DNA of 64,000 bases, from contig MGOY01000032.1 in assembly GCA_001797275.1 (NCBI GenBank), positions 62,001-126,000 on the forward strand, given 5' to 3'. Both the position numbers and the translations under genes were made by a program. Source of the DNA: Clostridiales bacterium GWF2_38_85. Lineage in GTDB: Bacteria; Bacillota; Clostridia; Oscillospirales; CAG-382. Below are positions 18,901-27,868 of this stretch, one piece after another. Position 1 is the first letter of the stretch. Each line of letters starts with the position of its first letter. The notes beneath the pieces were generated by a model. That model did no database searches. It was not told where the DNA came from and worked only from the letters and a program-made list of their open reading frames with translations.

Positions 18901-19965
18901 ATGAAGAATTTCAAAAAAATGGCTGTTTGCATGTTAATATTTTCGTTATTAATTACTGCAACAGGTTGTGCAAAAAAAGCTACAGTTTTAGAATATAGCG
19001 GTTCAAAAATGGATTCCGGGATGTTTTCATATGCACTTTCGGAAAACAAGTCATACCAATTATATAACATAACAGGTGCAAATACTGATAATCCAGAATT
19101 ATGGGTGTATGAAATTTCGGATGGTAAAACCTATGCTGAATACTTTATGGAATCTTTTATAGAAAATTGCAAGCTTATGCTTATATCTGATGCTGAATGT
19201 AAAAGATTGGGTATAGAAATTTCTGAAGAGCAGGCAGCAAATGTTCAGGAAATAATTGATGCAGGAATCGAAGAACAAAGTTCACTCGCAAAATTAAATG
19301 TATATCTTGCATCGTATGGAATAAATACTGATGTTTTTAAAGAATATTTAAATTTAACAACAAGATTTAGCGATCTCGTTGATTATTATTATGGTGAAAG
19401 CGGAATAGAGAAATTCTCCGAACAGGATTATATTGATTATCTGAAAGACAATTATACATTAGTTCAACATATTTTATATATGACCACTAAAACAGTTGAT
19501 GATGAATCCGGAGCCGAATCAGAAGTAGATATGACTGATGAAGAAAAAACAGCATTACATGACGAAATACAAGCAAAAGTTGATTTAATTAATAGTGGGG
19601 AAAAAACCTATGAAGATTACATTGATGAAAATCAAGATTCAAATGTTGATTATCTTGTTAATGAAAGCTCAAGCTTTGTTCAAGAGTTTTTAGATGCTGC
19701 ACTTGATATGGAAATCGGTGAAGTCAGAATCGTTGAGACAACATATGGTTATCATGTAATGAGAAAGATTGATATAACAAGTGAGAAGTATGCAGAATTA
19801 TATAGTGATGTTTTAGGATATAATTATTCAATAGTTTCCACAAACCGCACATATTTAGAACAAGAGTCATTATATAATAAATTATCTGAGCATCTTGATG
19901 ATGTAATTGTAAACGATGATGAAATAGCTAAATTCGATGTTATTACAGCACCGATAGTTGAGTAA
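18901..19965 (+). CDS. PrsA/SurA-like peptidyl-prolyl isomerase lipoprotein
   Basis: Predicted extracytoplasmic folding chaperone. The 354-residue protein begins with a lipoprotein signal peptide whose lipobox ends ITATGCA, so it should be anchored by lipidated Cys on the outer face of the membrane. The N-terminal part is helical and SurA-like; residues about 187-300 are a divergent parvulin domain (QHILYM... GYHVMRKID), with the middle of the domain rather degenerate. The start at 18901 has GGAGG 6 nt upstream and lies after a good promoter. It precedes tyrS by 51 nt. Confidence 0.8.
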   Translation: MKNFKKMAVCMLIFSLLITATGCAKKATVLEYSGSKMDSGMFSYALSENKSYQLYNITGANTDNPELWVYEISDGKTYAEYFMESFIENCKLMLISDAECKRLGIEISEEQAANVQEIIDAGIEEQSSLAKLNVYLASYGINTDVFKEYLNLTTRFSDLVDYYYGESGIEKFSEQDYIDYLKDNYTLVQHILYMTTKTVDDESGAESEVDMTDEEKTALHDEIQAKVDLINSGEKTYEDYIDENQDSNVDYLVNESSSFVQEFLDAALDMEIGEVRIVETTYGYHVMRKIDITSEKYAELYSDVLGYNYSIVSTNRTYLEQESLYNKLSEHLDDVIVNDDEIAKFDVITAPIVE

Positions 19966-19966
19966 A

Positions 19967-20016
19967 ATATCAGGGAGATATCAGCATATCATAATAAATA
20001 TGCTAATAATATAATA
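19967..20016 (+). promoter_or_regulatory. tyrS translation start region with intervening hairpin
   Basis: The only Shine-Dalgarno-like sequence (AGGGAG, 19972-19977) is about 40 nt from the tyrS ATG and lies in the loop and 3' side of a 5-bp hairpin (19967-19971 with 19977-19981). A 7-bp hairpin AGCATAT/ATATGCT (19983-19989, 19998-20004) stands between it and the start codon. This could bring the two together, or the ATG may be read without a Shine-Dalgarno. Confidence 0.4.
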
Positions 20017-21186
20017 ATGGATATTAATACAGTATATAATAATATTTCAAGAGATGCAGTATCTATCTTTTCTGAAGAAGGATTCAAAGAAAAGCTTAAC
20101 AGCGGGAAAAAGCTTCGTATTAAAATGGGTGCAGATCCAAGTCGCCCTGACCTTCATTTGGGACATTCTGTTGTCCTCAGAAAACTAAGAATGCTCCAGG
20201 AGCTCGGACATGAAATTGTATTTGTAATTGGTGATTTTACCGGTATGATCGGCGATCCCTCAGGACGTTCAAAAACTCGTATTCCGCTAACATTTGAGCA
20301 GACCAGAGAAAATGCAAAAAGTTATCTTGAACAGGTAGTAAAAATCCTCGACAAAGATAAAACAATAATAATGTATAACTCTGAATGGCTGTCATCGATG
20401 AACTTTGCTGATGTCCTTCAGCTTGCAGGCAGATATACACTTGCAAGGATTCTTGAAAGAGATGATTTCGCAAAAAGATATGCCGAAAATAAGCCTATCG
20501 GGTTACATGAAATTTTCTATCCTTTAATGCAAGGGTACGATTCTGTAGCATTGAAAGCAGATATCGAAGTCGGTGGGACTGACCAGACATTCAACCTTCT
20601 TGTTGGCAGAGAATTACAGAGAGATTATAATCAGACTCCTCAGGAAGTTATTACTTTCCCGCTTCTGCCTGGTCTTGACGGCGTCGAAAAGATGTCGAAG
20701 TCACTGGATAACTATATAGGAATAAGTGAGCCATCAGAAATAATGTATGAAAAATGTATGAAGGTTCCAGATAATTTGCTTGAAACATACTTTAAGCTTA
20801 CAACAGATCTTGTTGAATCTACTTTTATGCCTTACATTTCTAAAGATATTCGAGAAGCTCATGTGCTTTATGCGAAAACCATAGTAACAATGTATCATGA
20901 TGCACAGTCTGCAGATGCAGTTGAGGAAAGATATAGAAGTGTCGCAAGTGGTGGTATTCCTGATCAAATAGAAGAAATCAATATAAATAACAGCACTTCA
21001 CTTGCTGATATTTTGAAGGATAGCAATCTTGCACCATCGAAAAGCGAAGCAAGGCGGCTAATTACCGGCGGAGCAGTAAAAATATCCGGTGAAAAAATAT
21101 CTGATGTCAACTATATATTTGATATTGTTGGAGAATATATAATTCAAAAAGGAAAGAACAAATTTATAAAAATAAATGTAATATAA
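20017..21186 (+). CDS. tyrS: Tyrosyl-tRNA synthetase (tyrS)
   Basis: Charges tRNA-Tyr. The 389 residues include the HIGH-type motif DLHLGHS (45-51), the KMSKS motif at about 226-230, and a C-terminal S4 RNA-binding domain (about 325-385). The sequence type (MGADPSRPDLHLGH) is that of the second TyrRS clade often called TyrZ/TyrS2. No T-box precedes it; only 51 nt separate it from the lipoprotein gene, with an unusual start region. A strong terminator follows. Confidence 0.95.
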   Translation: MDINTVYNNISRDAVSIFSEEGFKEKLNSGKKLRIKMGADPSRPDLHLGHSVVLRKLRMLQELGHEIVFVIGDFTGMIGDPSGRSKTRIPLTFEQTRENAKSYLEQVVKILDKDKTIIMYNSEWLSSMNFADVLQLAGRYTLARILERDDFAKRYAENKPIGLHEIFYPLMQGYDSVALKADIEVGGTDQTFNLLVGRELQRDYNQTPQEVITFPLLPGLDGVEKMSKSLDNYIGISEPSEIMYEKCMKVPDNLLETYFKLTTDLVESTFMPYISKDIREAHVLYAKTIVTMYHDAQSADAVEERYRSVASGGIPDQIEEININNSTSLADILKDSNLAPSKSEARRLITGGAVKISGEKISDVNYIFDIVGEYIIQKGKNKFIKINVI

Positions 21187-21190
21187 ATAG

Positions 21191-21224
21191 AAACACACCG
21201 AAGACAAAATTCGGTGTGTTTTTC
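21191..21224 (+). terminator. Strong terminator after tyrS, probably bidirectional
   Basis: A perfect 12-bp stem AAACACACCGAA (21191-21202) and TTCGGTGTGTTT (21210-21221) with a 7-nt loop and following T-tract. It lies between convergent tyrS and pspC and can serve both strands. Confidence 0.92.
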
Positions 21225-21241
21225 TCTAGTGAACGACTTGA

Positions 21242-21439
21242 TTAATTGTTTGGCTTCTCAGGAAGTAATAATGCTGCTATAATATAAACGACAAATCCCA
21301 TTCCACCTGCAAATGCTCCTACGATAAAGGCTAATCTAACGATATTTACATCAAGACTGTAATACTCAGCGATACCTGTGCAAACTCCGGCAATAAGCTT
21401 ATTTTGCATTACTCTGTATAGCTTTTTTGTTTCATTCAT
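21242..21439 (-). CDS. PspC-domain small membrane protein
   Basis: A 65-residue protein consisting of a PspC domain: the basic N-terminal segment KLYRVMQNKLIAGVCTGIAEYY followed by a hydrophobic stretch ending in LLLPEKP. PspC proteins are associated with envelope-stress responses, though these short stand-alone forms are of unknown role. It is the last gene of the phoH-to-pspC operon, 4 nt after tcdA. Confidence 0.85.
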   Translation of the reverse strand: MNETKKLYRVMQNKLIAGVCTGIAEYYSLDVNIVRLAFIVGAFAGGMGFVVYIIAALLLPEKPNN

Positions 21440-21443
21440 AATT

Positions 21444-22148
21444 CTATTCTCCCTTTTTATAAATATTTTTTAATAATTCTGATGTTACATGATAGGAAAT
21501 ATATAATCCGGCTGTAGATGGAACATAAGAAACTGAACCAAGCTTTTCGCTTTTAATGGGTAATTCAATTGAATATACTACCATTAGATGCTTTACAGCT
21601 TTTTCTTTTAATAACTTTCTCATTACTTTCGCAAGTGGACAAACGCCGGTTTCATAGATATCAGCAATCTTGAACTTAGTTGGATCTAGTTTATTTGCAG
21701 TACCCATTGATGAAATAATTTTTAATTGTTGATCTTCAGCAAAAATCGCAAGTTCAACCTTAGCAGTAATATTATCGATAGCATCAACAATAAAATCAAG
21801 CCCTTGATTTATAATTTGCTCAAAAACAACAGGAATATTATCCTTGTTAAGAAATATTTCATATGTTTCAACAATTGCTCCAGGATTAATTTTTAAAATT
21901 CTTTCTTTAACAACCTGTACTTTTGTCATTCCGATTGTGTCAGTTGTTGCATGAAGTTGGCGATTCAAATTGGTTTTATCATAAATATCATTATCTATGA
22001 GATAAAACTTGCCAATACCAACACGGCATAAAGCTTCTGTAACATAAGAACCTACACCACCAAGCCCGCATATTGCAACAGATGATTTTTTTAATATTTC
22101 AATTGCAGAACTGCCAAGTAGATGTTCAGTTCTATTATACCATTCCAT
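21444..22148 (-). CDS. tcdA: tRNA threonylcarbamoyladenosine dehydratase (TcdA-like, ThiF/E1 fold)
   Basis: ATP-dependent enzyme that cyclises t6A37 of tRNAs to ct6A. The 234-residue protein has the nucleotide-binding GLGGVGSY motif at about 28-35 and the adenylation-site pattern DNDIYDKTNLNRQ. A CPLAKVMRK segment near 172 is typical of TcdA rather than MoeB or ThiF. It lies 11 nt after mutS2 in an otherwise translation- and repair-related operon. Assignment within the E1-like family is probable rather than certain. Confidence 0.85.
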   Translation of the reverse strand: MEWYNRTEHLLGSSAIEILKKSSVAICGLGGVGSYVTEALCRVGIGKFYLIDNDIYDKTNLNRQLHATTDTIGMTKVQVVKERILKINPGAIVETYEIFLNKDNIPVVFEQIINQGLDFIVDAIDNITAKVELAIFAEDQQLKIISSMGTANKLDPTKFKIADIYETGVCPLAKVMRKLLKEKAVKHLMVVYSIELPIKSEKLGSVSYVPSTAGLYISYHVTSELLKNIYKKGE

Positions 22149-22159
22149 AAATGAATCCT

Positions 22160-24526
22160 TTATTTTAATTCAACAATTGTAACTCCCAAATCGCCTTCTC
22201 CATAAGTTCCACTTCGATAACTCTTAATACGTGAATCACCCTTTAACAGCTGCCATAATCCATTTCTTAATGCACCGGTGCCCTTACCATGAATGAGTGT
22301 AACTGATTCAAATCCTTCATATATAGCACTATCAAGATAGTTATCAATCATAAACCATGCATCGTCAACAGTTTGACCTCTGAGATTTATTTCGCGTTTT
22401 AAATCAAAATTACGGAAAGGAGTTTTAACATATGATTTTGACTTCTTTGTTGTTTTTACATTATTAATAAGCTTTAACTTATCAGCACTGATTTTTATAG
22501 TTGAGTTTCCGATTTTTACAGATACAGTTTTATTATCAATTGTTATTATAGTTCCGGTGCCACCCATATTGAGAATCGACACTTTATCGCCAATTTTAAG
22601 CCCTCTTGGTAAAATATAATTTTCATCTTCATCAATTACAGTAATATTAGATTTATCGGATATATTTTTTATTGAAGAAGAAATATTTTTTCTGGTTTCG
22701 TCAAGAAGGGCAGCAAAATTTTCTTTTTCTTTTTGTTTTTTTAATTCTTCAAGACTATTAAGAACAGATTCGCTTAGTGCTTTCGCTCCAAGAATAAGTT
22801 GAGATGCCTGAGCTTTCGCTCTTTCAATTTCTTTATTTGCTTTATCTATAATTTGTTTGCTTTCTGATTCTGCTTTCTTTACGAGGATTTCAGCAGTAAT
22901 TCTTGATTTTTCAGCTTTTTCACGTTCAAGTCGTAAATTAAACTCCGATTCTTCAAGTTTAGCTAAAACATCTTCGAAATGCAGGTTTTCATCTTTACTT
23001 ATCTTTTTTGCATGTTCGATAATCGATGAATTTATGCCTAATCTTTCAGCAATAGCAAATGCATTTGATTTGCCGGGTAGACCGGTTATCAGTCTGTATG
23101 TTGGTCGCAGTGTATTAACATCAAATTCGCACGATGCATTAAGGACACCTTCTGTTTCTAATGCAAATATTTTTAGTTCAGCATAATGAGTTGTTGCTGC
23201 GCAGAAGGCGTTGACAGATATAATTTTTTCAAGAATTGCAATAGCGAGTGCTGCACCCTCTCCGGGATCGGTTCCGGCACCAAGCTCATCAAACAACACA
23301 AGCGAATTACTTTTTGCGTTTGATATTATGTCAACTATATTTGATATGTGAGATGAAAATGTAGAAAGTGATTGTTCAATGCTTTGTTCGTCACCGATAT
23401 CGGGAAGTATGGCATCGAATAATGGTAAAACAGTTTCTTCGGAGCAGGGAATATGAAGACCTGTTTGTGCCATCATAGATAGTAGACCTATTGTTTTCAA
23501 AGTTACGGTTTTACCGCCGGTGTTTGGCCCGGTGATAACTAAAGTTTTGATGTTTTTATTCATTTCAATAGTTATAGGAACAACTGTATCCTTATTAAGT
23601 AAAGGATGACGCGCTTTAATTAGCCTGTATTCATTTCTTGTTTCGGTTATTGACGGTCTTTCGCAAACAAGTTTGTATGATAATTCTGCTCGTGCAAAAA
23701 TAATAGCAAGTTCGGTAATAGCATCATAACTTACTAATATCGATTTTGAAAACTGTGATACTTTTTCAGATAAATCGTAAAGTATCTTTTCAATTTCATC
23801 AATTTCTGCTGATTTGTATTCGTGGAGTGCATTATTAGCTTCAAGTACCGCAATTGGTTCAATAAATAGTGTTGCGCCTGAAGCTGAAGTGTCATGTAAC
23901 AATCCTTTAATTTCATTTCTATATTCGGATTTTACAGGAATAACGTATCTGCCGTTACGAACAGTTACTATATTTTCCTGAAGAAATTTTGATTGCTGTC
24001 CTGTAGTATATTTTGCGAGCAAATCACGGATATTGTTTTCTGTTCTTTTGATGTTTTTGCGAATAATATATAAATTATCGCTTGCATTATCAGAAATCAT
24101 ATCTTCTGCAATAATGCATCTTGAAATTTCGTTTTCAAGAAAACTATTAGGTGTTAGATTGTCAAAGTAAACAGATAAAACTGTTTCTGTGATCTTATCA
24201 CCCTGATATTTAATCAACGATGCAATTACGCGTAAAACGCTTGCTATATCAAGCAATTCTCTTGTAGATAAAGTTGCGGATTTTTTTGCTCTGTCAATTG
24301 AATCTAAAATGTTTTTGACTCTTCCAAAGGGTGGATTGCCTTTTGTAACAGTCATTTTTTTTGCAACTGTTGTTTCGTCAAGTAATCGATTGATTATATT
24401 TATATCTGTCTGCGGTTCAATCTGAAGTATTTTTTCAGCTGCTCCTTCAGTGGGAGCACAATCCGCAAGCTTTTGTATTATTTTATCAAATTCGAGAATT
24501 CTTCTCGATTTTTTTAAACCTGTCAT
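22160..24526 (-). CDS. mutS2: Endonuclease MutS2
   Basis: MutS-family ATPase without mismatch-recognition domains; in Firmicutes it limits recombination and rescues collided ribosomes. The 788 residues include core and clamp helices, an ATPase with Walker A GPNTGGKT (about 333) and FDELGAGTDP, a long coiled coil (about 500-620), a KOW-like segment, and a C-terminal Smr domain (about 712-788) with LRGQTVDDA and HGKGTGALR. Full length. It lies between recO and tcdA with short gaps. Confidence 0.95.
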   Translation of the reverse strand: MTGLKKSRRILEFDKIIQKLADCAPTEGAAEKILQIEPQTDINIINRLLDETTVAKKMTVTKGNPPFGRVKNILDSIDRAKKSATLSTRELLDIASVLRVIASLIKYQGDKITETVLSVYFDNLTPNSFLENEISRCIIAEDMISDNASDNLYIIRKNIKRTENNIRDLLAKYTTGQQSKFLQENIVTVRNGRYVIPVKSEYRNEIKGLLHDTSASGATLFIEPIAVLEANNALHEYKSAEIDEIEKILYDLSEKVSQFSKSILVSYDAITELAIIFARAELSYKLVCERPSITETRNEYRLIKARHPLLNKDTVVPITIEMNKNIKTLVITGPNTGGKTVTLKTIGLLSMMAQTGLHIPCSEETVLPLFDAILPDIGDEQSIEQSLSTFSSHISNIVDIISNAKSNSLVLFDELGAGTDPGEGAALAIAILEKIISVNAFCAATTHYAELKIFALETEGVLNASCEFDVNTLRPTYRLITGLPGKSNAFAIAERLGINSSIIEHAKKISKDENLHFEDVLAKLEESEFNLRLEREKAEKSRITAEILVKKAESESKQIIDKANKEIERAKAQASQLILGAKALSESVLNSLEELKKQKEKENFAALLDETRKNISSSIKNISDKSNITVIDEDENYILPRGLKIGDKVSILNMGGTGTIITIDNKTVSVKIGNSTIKISADKLKLINNVKTTKKSKSYVKTPFRNFDLKREINLRGQTVDDAWFMIDNYLDSAIYEGFESVTLIHGKGTGALRNGLWQLLKGDSRIKSYRSGTYGEGDLGVTIVELK

Positions 24527-24541
24527 TATATATCCTTCTTA

Positions 24542-25279
24542 TTATAAAATTGATTTGTAATAGTTTAATGAATTGTGGCAATTTTCTATTCTGTAACAAA
24601 GATACTTCTCAGCTAAAGTAGATAATTGTTTTAAAATATCATCTGTGACAGTGAAAGAGTATAGTTTTTTTAAATCACTAATAGCTATATGTTTTAAAGT
24701 GCGAACAATTTCTTTGTTTAATGTCCCAAAACAGTAAGTATTTTGGGGTATGCAATTGTTACAAAACATTTCTCCGCTCTCACCGTTGAAATATCCTTCA
24801 AATATCTCATTACCGCATTCCGAACAATTGAATTCGGGAAGGTAACCGATACCGAACATAATACGTAATTCAAATACTGCTTTTATAAAAATGCTTAGTT
24901 CAGGTTTTGATTGTAATAACCATAGGGTGTTCAGTAGTAGACGGTATTGTTCTGTTTCTTCGTCTGTAACAGTAGAAACTGCAGCAGCAACATCACAAAA
25001 ATAGCAAGCAAGTGAAAGTATAGCTGCATCATTTCTTAGATTATAAAAGTTTTCAATTAACTTACCATCGGTAAGGGTATAGGTTGGTCCATTACCATAT
25101 AAAGTAATATCGGAACAAGCAAACAGCTGTGAAAGAGCAAAGCTCTTTGATGATAGTTTACGAACACCTTTTGCAGTAACATAAAGTACTCCTCTATGCT
25201 GAGTTAATACAGTAAGGTGTTTTGAGCTTTCACTGAATGCTTTTTCTTTAATTACAATGCCTTGTACATTGAAATACAT
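24542..25279 (-). CDS. recO: DNA repair protein RecO
   Basis: Recombination mediator that loads RecA on SSB-coated DNA with RecR. The 245 residues comprise an N-terminal OB fold (VQGIVIKEKAFSESSK) and a helical C-terminal part with a four-cysteine zinc site at about 151-176 (CSECG... CNNC). Its ATG overlaps the era stop by one base (TAATG), which indicates translational coupling. Confidence 0.93.
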   Translation of the reverse strand: MYFNVQGIVIKEKAFSESSKHLTVLTQHRGVLYVTAKGVRKLSSKSFALSQLFACSDITLYGNGPTYTLTDGKLIENFYNLRNDAAILSLACYFCDVAAAVSTVTDEETEQYRLLLNTLWLLQSKPELSIFIKAVFELRIMFGIGYLPEFNCSECGNEIFEGYFNGESGEMFCNNCIPQNTYCFGTLNKEIVRTLKHIAISDLKKLYSFTVTDDILKQLSTLAEKYLCYRIENCHNSLNYYKSIL

Positions 25280-26181
25280 TATTTTTCATCCTTAAATCCG
25301 AAATCTGATAATAAAGTACGTCTGTCACGCCAGTTTTCTTTTACCTTTACCCATAAATCCAGAAATATTTTAATATCGAAAAATTTTTCTGCATCTTCGC
25401 GTGCATAAGTACCAATTTTCTTAAGCATATCACCGTTTTTACCAATAATTATGCGTTTGTGAGATTCTTTTTCGCAATATATTTCAGCTCTGATTGATAA
25501 TAGCTTTTTTGTTTCTTTGAATTCCTCAATGTTGACGGCAATCCCATGCGGAATCTCTTCATCAAGTAATCTAAGGATTTTCTCTCTGATAATTTCAGCA
25601 ACTAATTGCTTTTCAGGAATATCCGTAAGCATATCTTCTGGGAAAAAGTGAGGTGATTCCTGTAATAACGGTTCAAGCTCATCAAAAATTATATCGATAC
25701 CATCTTTATTTAATGCGGATATAGGAATAATAGAATGAAAATTATATAATTTTGAAATAGCAGAGATAGATTCTGCAACCTTGACTTTATTGACAATATC
25801 AACTTTGTTAATTATCAGAATAGTTTTACCGCCAATAGCTGATAATTTTTCAAGGGCTGCTTTTTCAGCTATGTTTAAGTGTGCATCAACTTCTATTACA
25901 AATAATGTAACATCGTTGTCAGTCATGGCACTCCCGACTGCTTTCATCATATATTCACCAAGTAGATTTTTAGGTTTATGAAGCCCGGGTGTATCTATAA
26001 ATACATATTGATTCAAACCTTTTGTCAGTACTCCTGTGATTCTTGTTCTTGTTGTCTGCGGTTTATTTGATACAATAGCGATCTTCTCACCGAGTAAAGT
26101 GTTGAGAAGCGTAGATTTACCTACATTCGGTCTGCCTATTATAGTCACAAATGCGCTTTTAGTTTTATTTTGTGCGTTCAT
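25279..26181 (-). CDS. era: GTPase Era
   Basis: Ribosome-assembly GTPase that binds the 3' end of 16S rRNA. The 300 residues show G1 GRPNVGKST (16-24), G3 DTPGLHKPKNLLGEYM, G4 NKVD and a C-terminal KH domain (about 200-290). It sits directly between ybeY and recO; dgkA and cdd, which often lie between ybeY and era in Firmicutes, are missing here. Confidence 0.97.
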   Translation of the reverse strand: MNAQNKTKSAFVTIIGRPNVGKSTLLNTLLGEKIAIVSNKPQTTRTRITGVLTKGLNQYVFIDTPGLHKPKNLLGEYMMKAVGSAMTDNDVTLFVIEVDAHLNIAEKAALEKLSAIGGKTILIINKVDIVNKVKVAESISAISKLYNFHSIIPISALNKDGIDIIFDELEPLLQESPHFFPEDMLTDIPEKQLVAEIIREKILRLLDEEIPHGIAVNIEEFKETKKLLSIRAEIYCEKESHKRIIIGKNGDMLKKIGTYAREDAEKFFDIKIFLDLWVKVKENWRDRRTLLSDFGFKDEK

Positions 26182-26230
26182 TAAATTATAAAAGTCTCCT
26201 GTTCTATTTTAAGTTACATGCTTTCTTTTG

Positions 26231-26719
26231 TTATCTGGTTATATCAAGATAACTCATTATTTCCTTCTGCCTATTTTCCATTTTTATTCTGTCATTTTCA
26301 TTGACATGATCGTATCCTAATAGATGTAAAATAGAATGAACTGACAAAAAAACTATTTCTCTGAGTAGTGAATGTTCATATTCTGTTGCTTGTCTGATTG
26401 CTGTATCTACAGAAATTATTATGTCCCCAAGAATAATATAATCTCCGTCGTATTCATATGGTGTTTCAGATATCATTGGTACAACAAAATTATATTGCGG
26501 GAAAGATAATACGTCGGTTGAATGGTCAATACCACGGAACTCTTTATTTAATTTATGAATGCTTTTATCGTTGGTAATAGTCAGTGATAACGAAAAACAT
26601 TCATTACTAATTAAATAACGCAATGCTTTATTAATACAATAAATTGTTTTATCAAAGATTTCATTCATAACACTGTTATTAGATACTTCAAAATAAAGCT
26701 CAACAATATTATCTTTCAT
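26231..26719 (-). CDS. ybeY: Endoribonuclease YbeY
   Basis: Zinc-dependent endoribonuclease in 16S rRNA maturation and ribosome quality control. The 162 residues carry the metal triad H128, H132, H138 in HSILHLLGYDH and the upstream FRGIDHSTDVLSFP motif. It starts 3 nt after phoH and is surely cotranscribed with it. Confidence 0.95.
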   Translation of the reverse strand: MKDNIVELYFEVSNNSVMNEIFDKTIYCINKALRYLISNECFSLSLTITNDKSIHKLNKEFRGIDHSTDVLSFPQYNFVVPMISETPYEYDGDYIILGDIIISVDTAIRQATEYEHSLLREIVFLSVHSILHLLGYDHVNENDRIKMENRQKEIMSYLDITR

Positions 26720-26722
26720 CAG

Positions 26723-27724
26723 TCAATCCTCTTTACACCGTGGTGTAAAACGATGTTGTTTTTCGGGTGTACTTTTTTCAAAATCTTCATATGCAACTAT
26801 GATTTTCTGAACTAACGGGTGACGTACAACATCTCTTCGTGAGAATTTAAAAATTTGTATACCTTCAATATTATCGAGAATTCTAATTGCTTCTATCATT
26901 CCACTTTTTTTAAGATAGGGAAGATCAATCTGAGTGATATCACCGGTAACAATTGCTTTAGAATTGTTACCAAGACGAGTAAGAAACATCTTCATCTGTT
27001 CAGGGGTGGTATTCTGAGCTTCATCAAGAATTATAAAAGCATCGTCAAGTGTACGTCCTCTCATATATGCTAAAGGAGCAATTTCAATTATGCCTTTTTC
27101 AAGATAGCTTTTAAAGGTTTCAGTTCCGAGCATTTCACCGAGTGCATCATATAAAGGACGAAGGTACGGATCAATTTTACTCTGCAAATCGCCCGGTAAA
27201 AATCCAAGCCGTTCACCTGCTTCAACTGCAGGTCTTGTCAGTACGATCCTTGACATTTGCTTTGATTTTAAAGCAGTTACCGCCATTGCGACCGCAAGAA
27301 AGGTTTTTCCGGTACCTGCAGGGCCAACTCCGAAAACAATAGTATTTTTTTTGATAGCATCCACATACTTTTTTTGCCCAACAGTTCTCGATTTAACAGG
27401 TCTACCTTTATTCGTCAGGCAAATACAATCGTCATACAAATGCGCAAGCTCATCTGCCTTATCCTCTTTTATCATATTAAGAACATAATTAAGACAATTT
27501 TCTTCAATACAATCTGAAAGCTTGGTTACTTTCTGAAGCTGTACAACTGCATTTGAAGCCATTTGTACCGTTTTATCATCTTCGCCTAAAACAACTATTT
27601 TATATTCACGGTTGATTATCCGAACACCAAATGCTTTTTCAAGACTAATAATATTCGTATCAAGATTTCCAAAAAGTTTAGTTATAAAATCCGGATTTAA
27701 TTCTGATAACGCTTTTTCATACAT
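26723..27724 (-). CDS. phoH: PhoH family ATPase
   Basis: Predicted RNA-associated ATPase/helicase linked to ribosome and RNA metabolism through its constant pairing with ybeY. It has an N-terminal KH-like segment (1-85) and a PhoH P-loop domain with Walker A GPAGTGKT at 134-141 and Walker B ILDEAQN. I chose ATG 27724 (333 residues), with GGAG about 10 nt upstream; a TTG at 27748 would add eight residues that overlap this site. First gene of the seven-gene minus-strand operon. Confidence 0.92.
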   Translation of the reverse strand: MYEKALSELNPDFITKLFGNLDTNIISLEKAFGVRIINREYKIVVLGEDDKTVQMASNAVVQLQKVTKLSDCIEENCLNYVLNMIKEDKADELAHLYDDCICLTNKGRPVKSRTVGQKKYVDAIKKNTIVFGVGPAGTGKTFLAVAMAVTALKSKQMSRIVLTRPAVEAGERLGFLPGDLQSKIDPYLRPLYDALGEMLGTETFKSYLEKGIIEIAPLAYMRGRTLDDAFIILDEAQNTTPEQMKMFLTRLGNNSKAIVTGDITQIDLPYLKKSGMIEAIRILDNIEGIQIFKFSRRDVVRHPLVQKIIVAYEDFEKSTPEKQHRFTPRCKED

Positions 27725-27773
27725 ATTTAAAGTATCTCCAGAGAACAATATTTAATCATAATAATACAAAATA

Positions 27774-27802
27774 ATTATAACACAATAAATTCCGAATGTA
27801 CA
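27774..27802 (-). promoter_or_regulatory. Promoter for the phoH-ybeY-era operon
   Basis: On the minus strand TGTACA (27802-27797), 17 nt, TATAAT (27779-27774), with a TG just before the -10 (extended -10). Confidence 0.6.
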
Positions 27803-27837
27803 GAATAATTTTTACTTCATAATAAAATCTTACATAT

Positions 27838-27868
27838 AGAAGCTGAGATTTTTAATTCTCAGCTTCTT
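27838..27868 (-). terminator. Hairpin overlapping the histidine kinase stop codon
   Basis: Perfect 10-bp stem GAAGCTGAGA (27839-27848) and TCTCAGCTTC (27857-27866). Its 5' arm on the minus strand includes the last codons of the kinase gene. The following bases are only moderately T-rich, so it may terminate or stabilise the 3' end. Confidence 0.55.
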
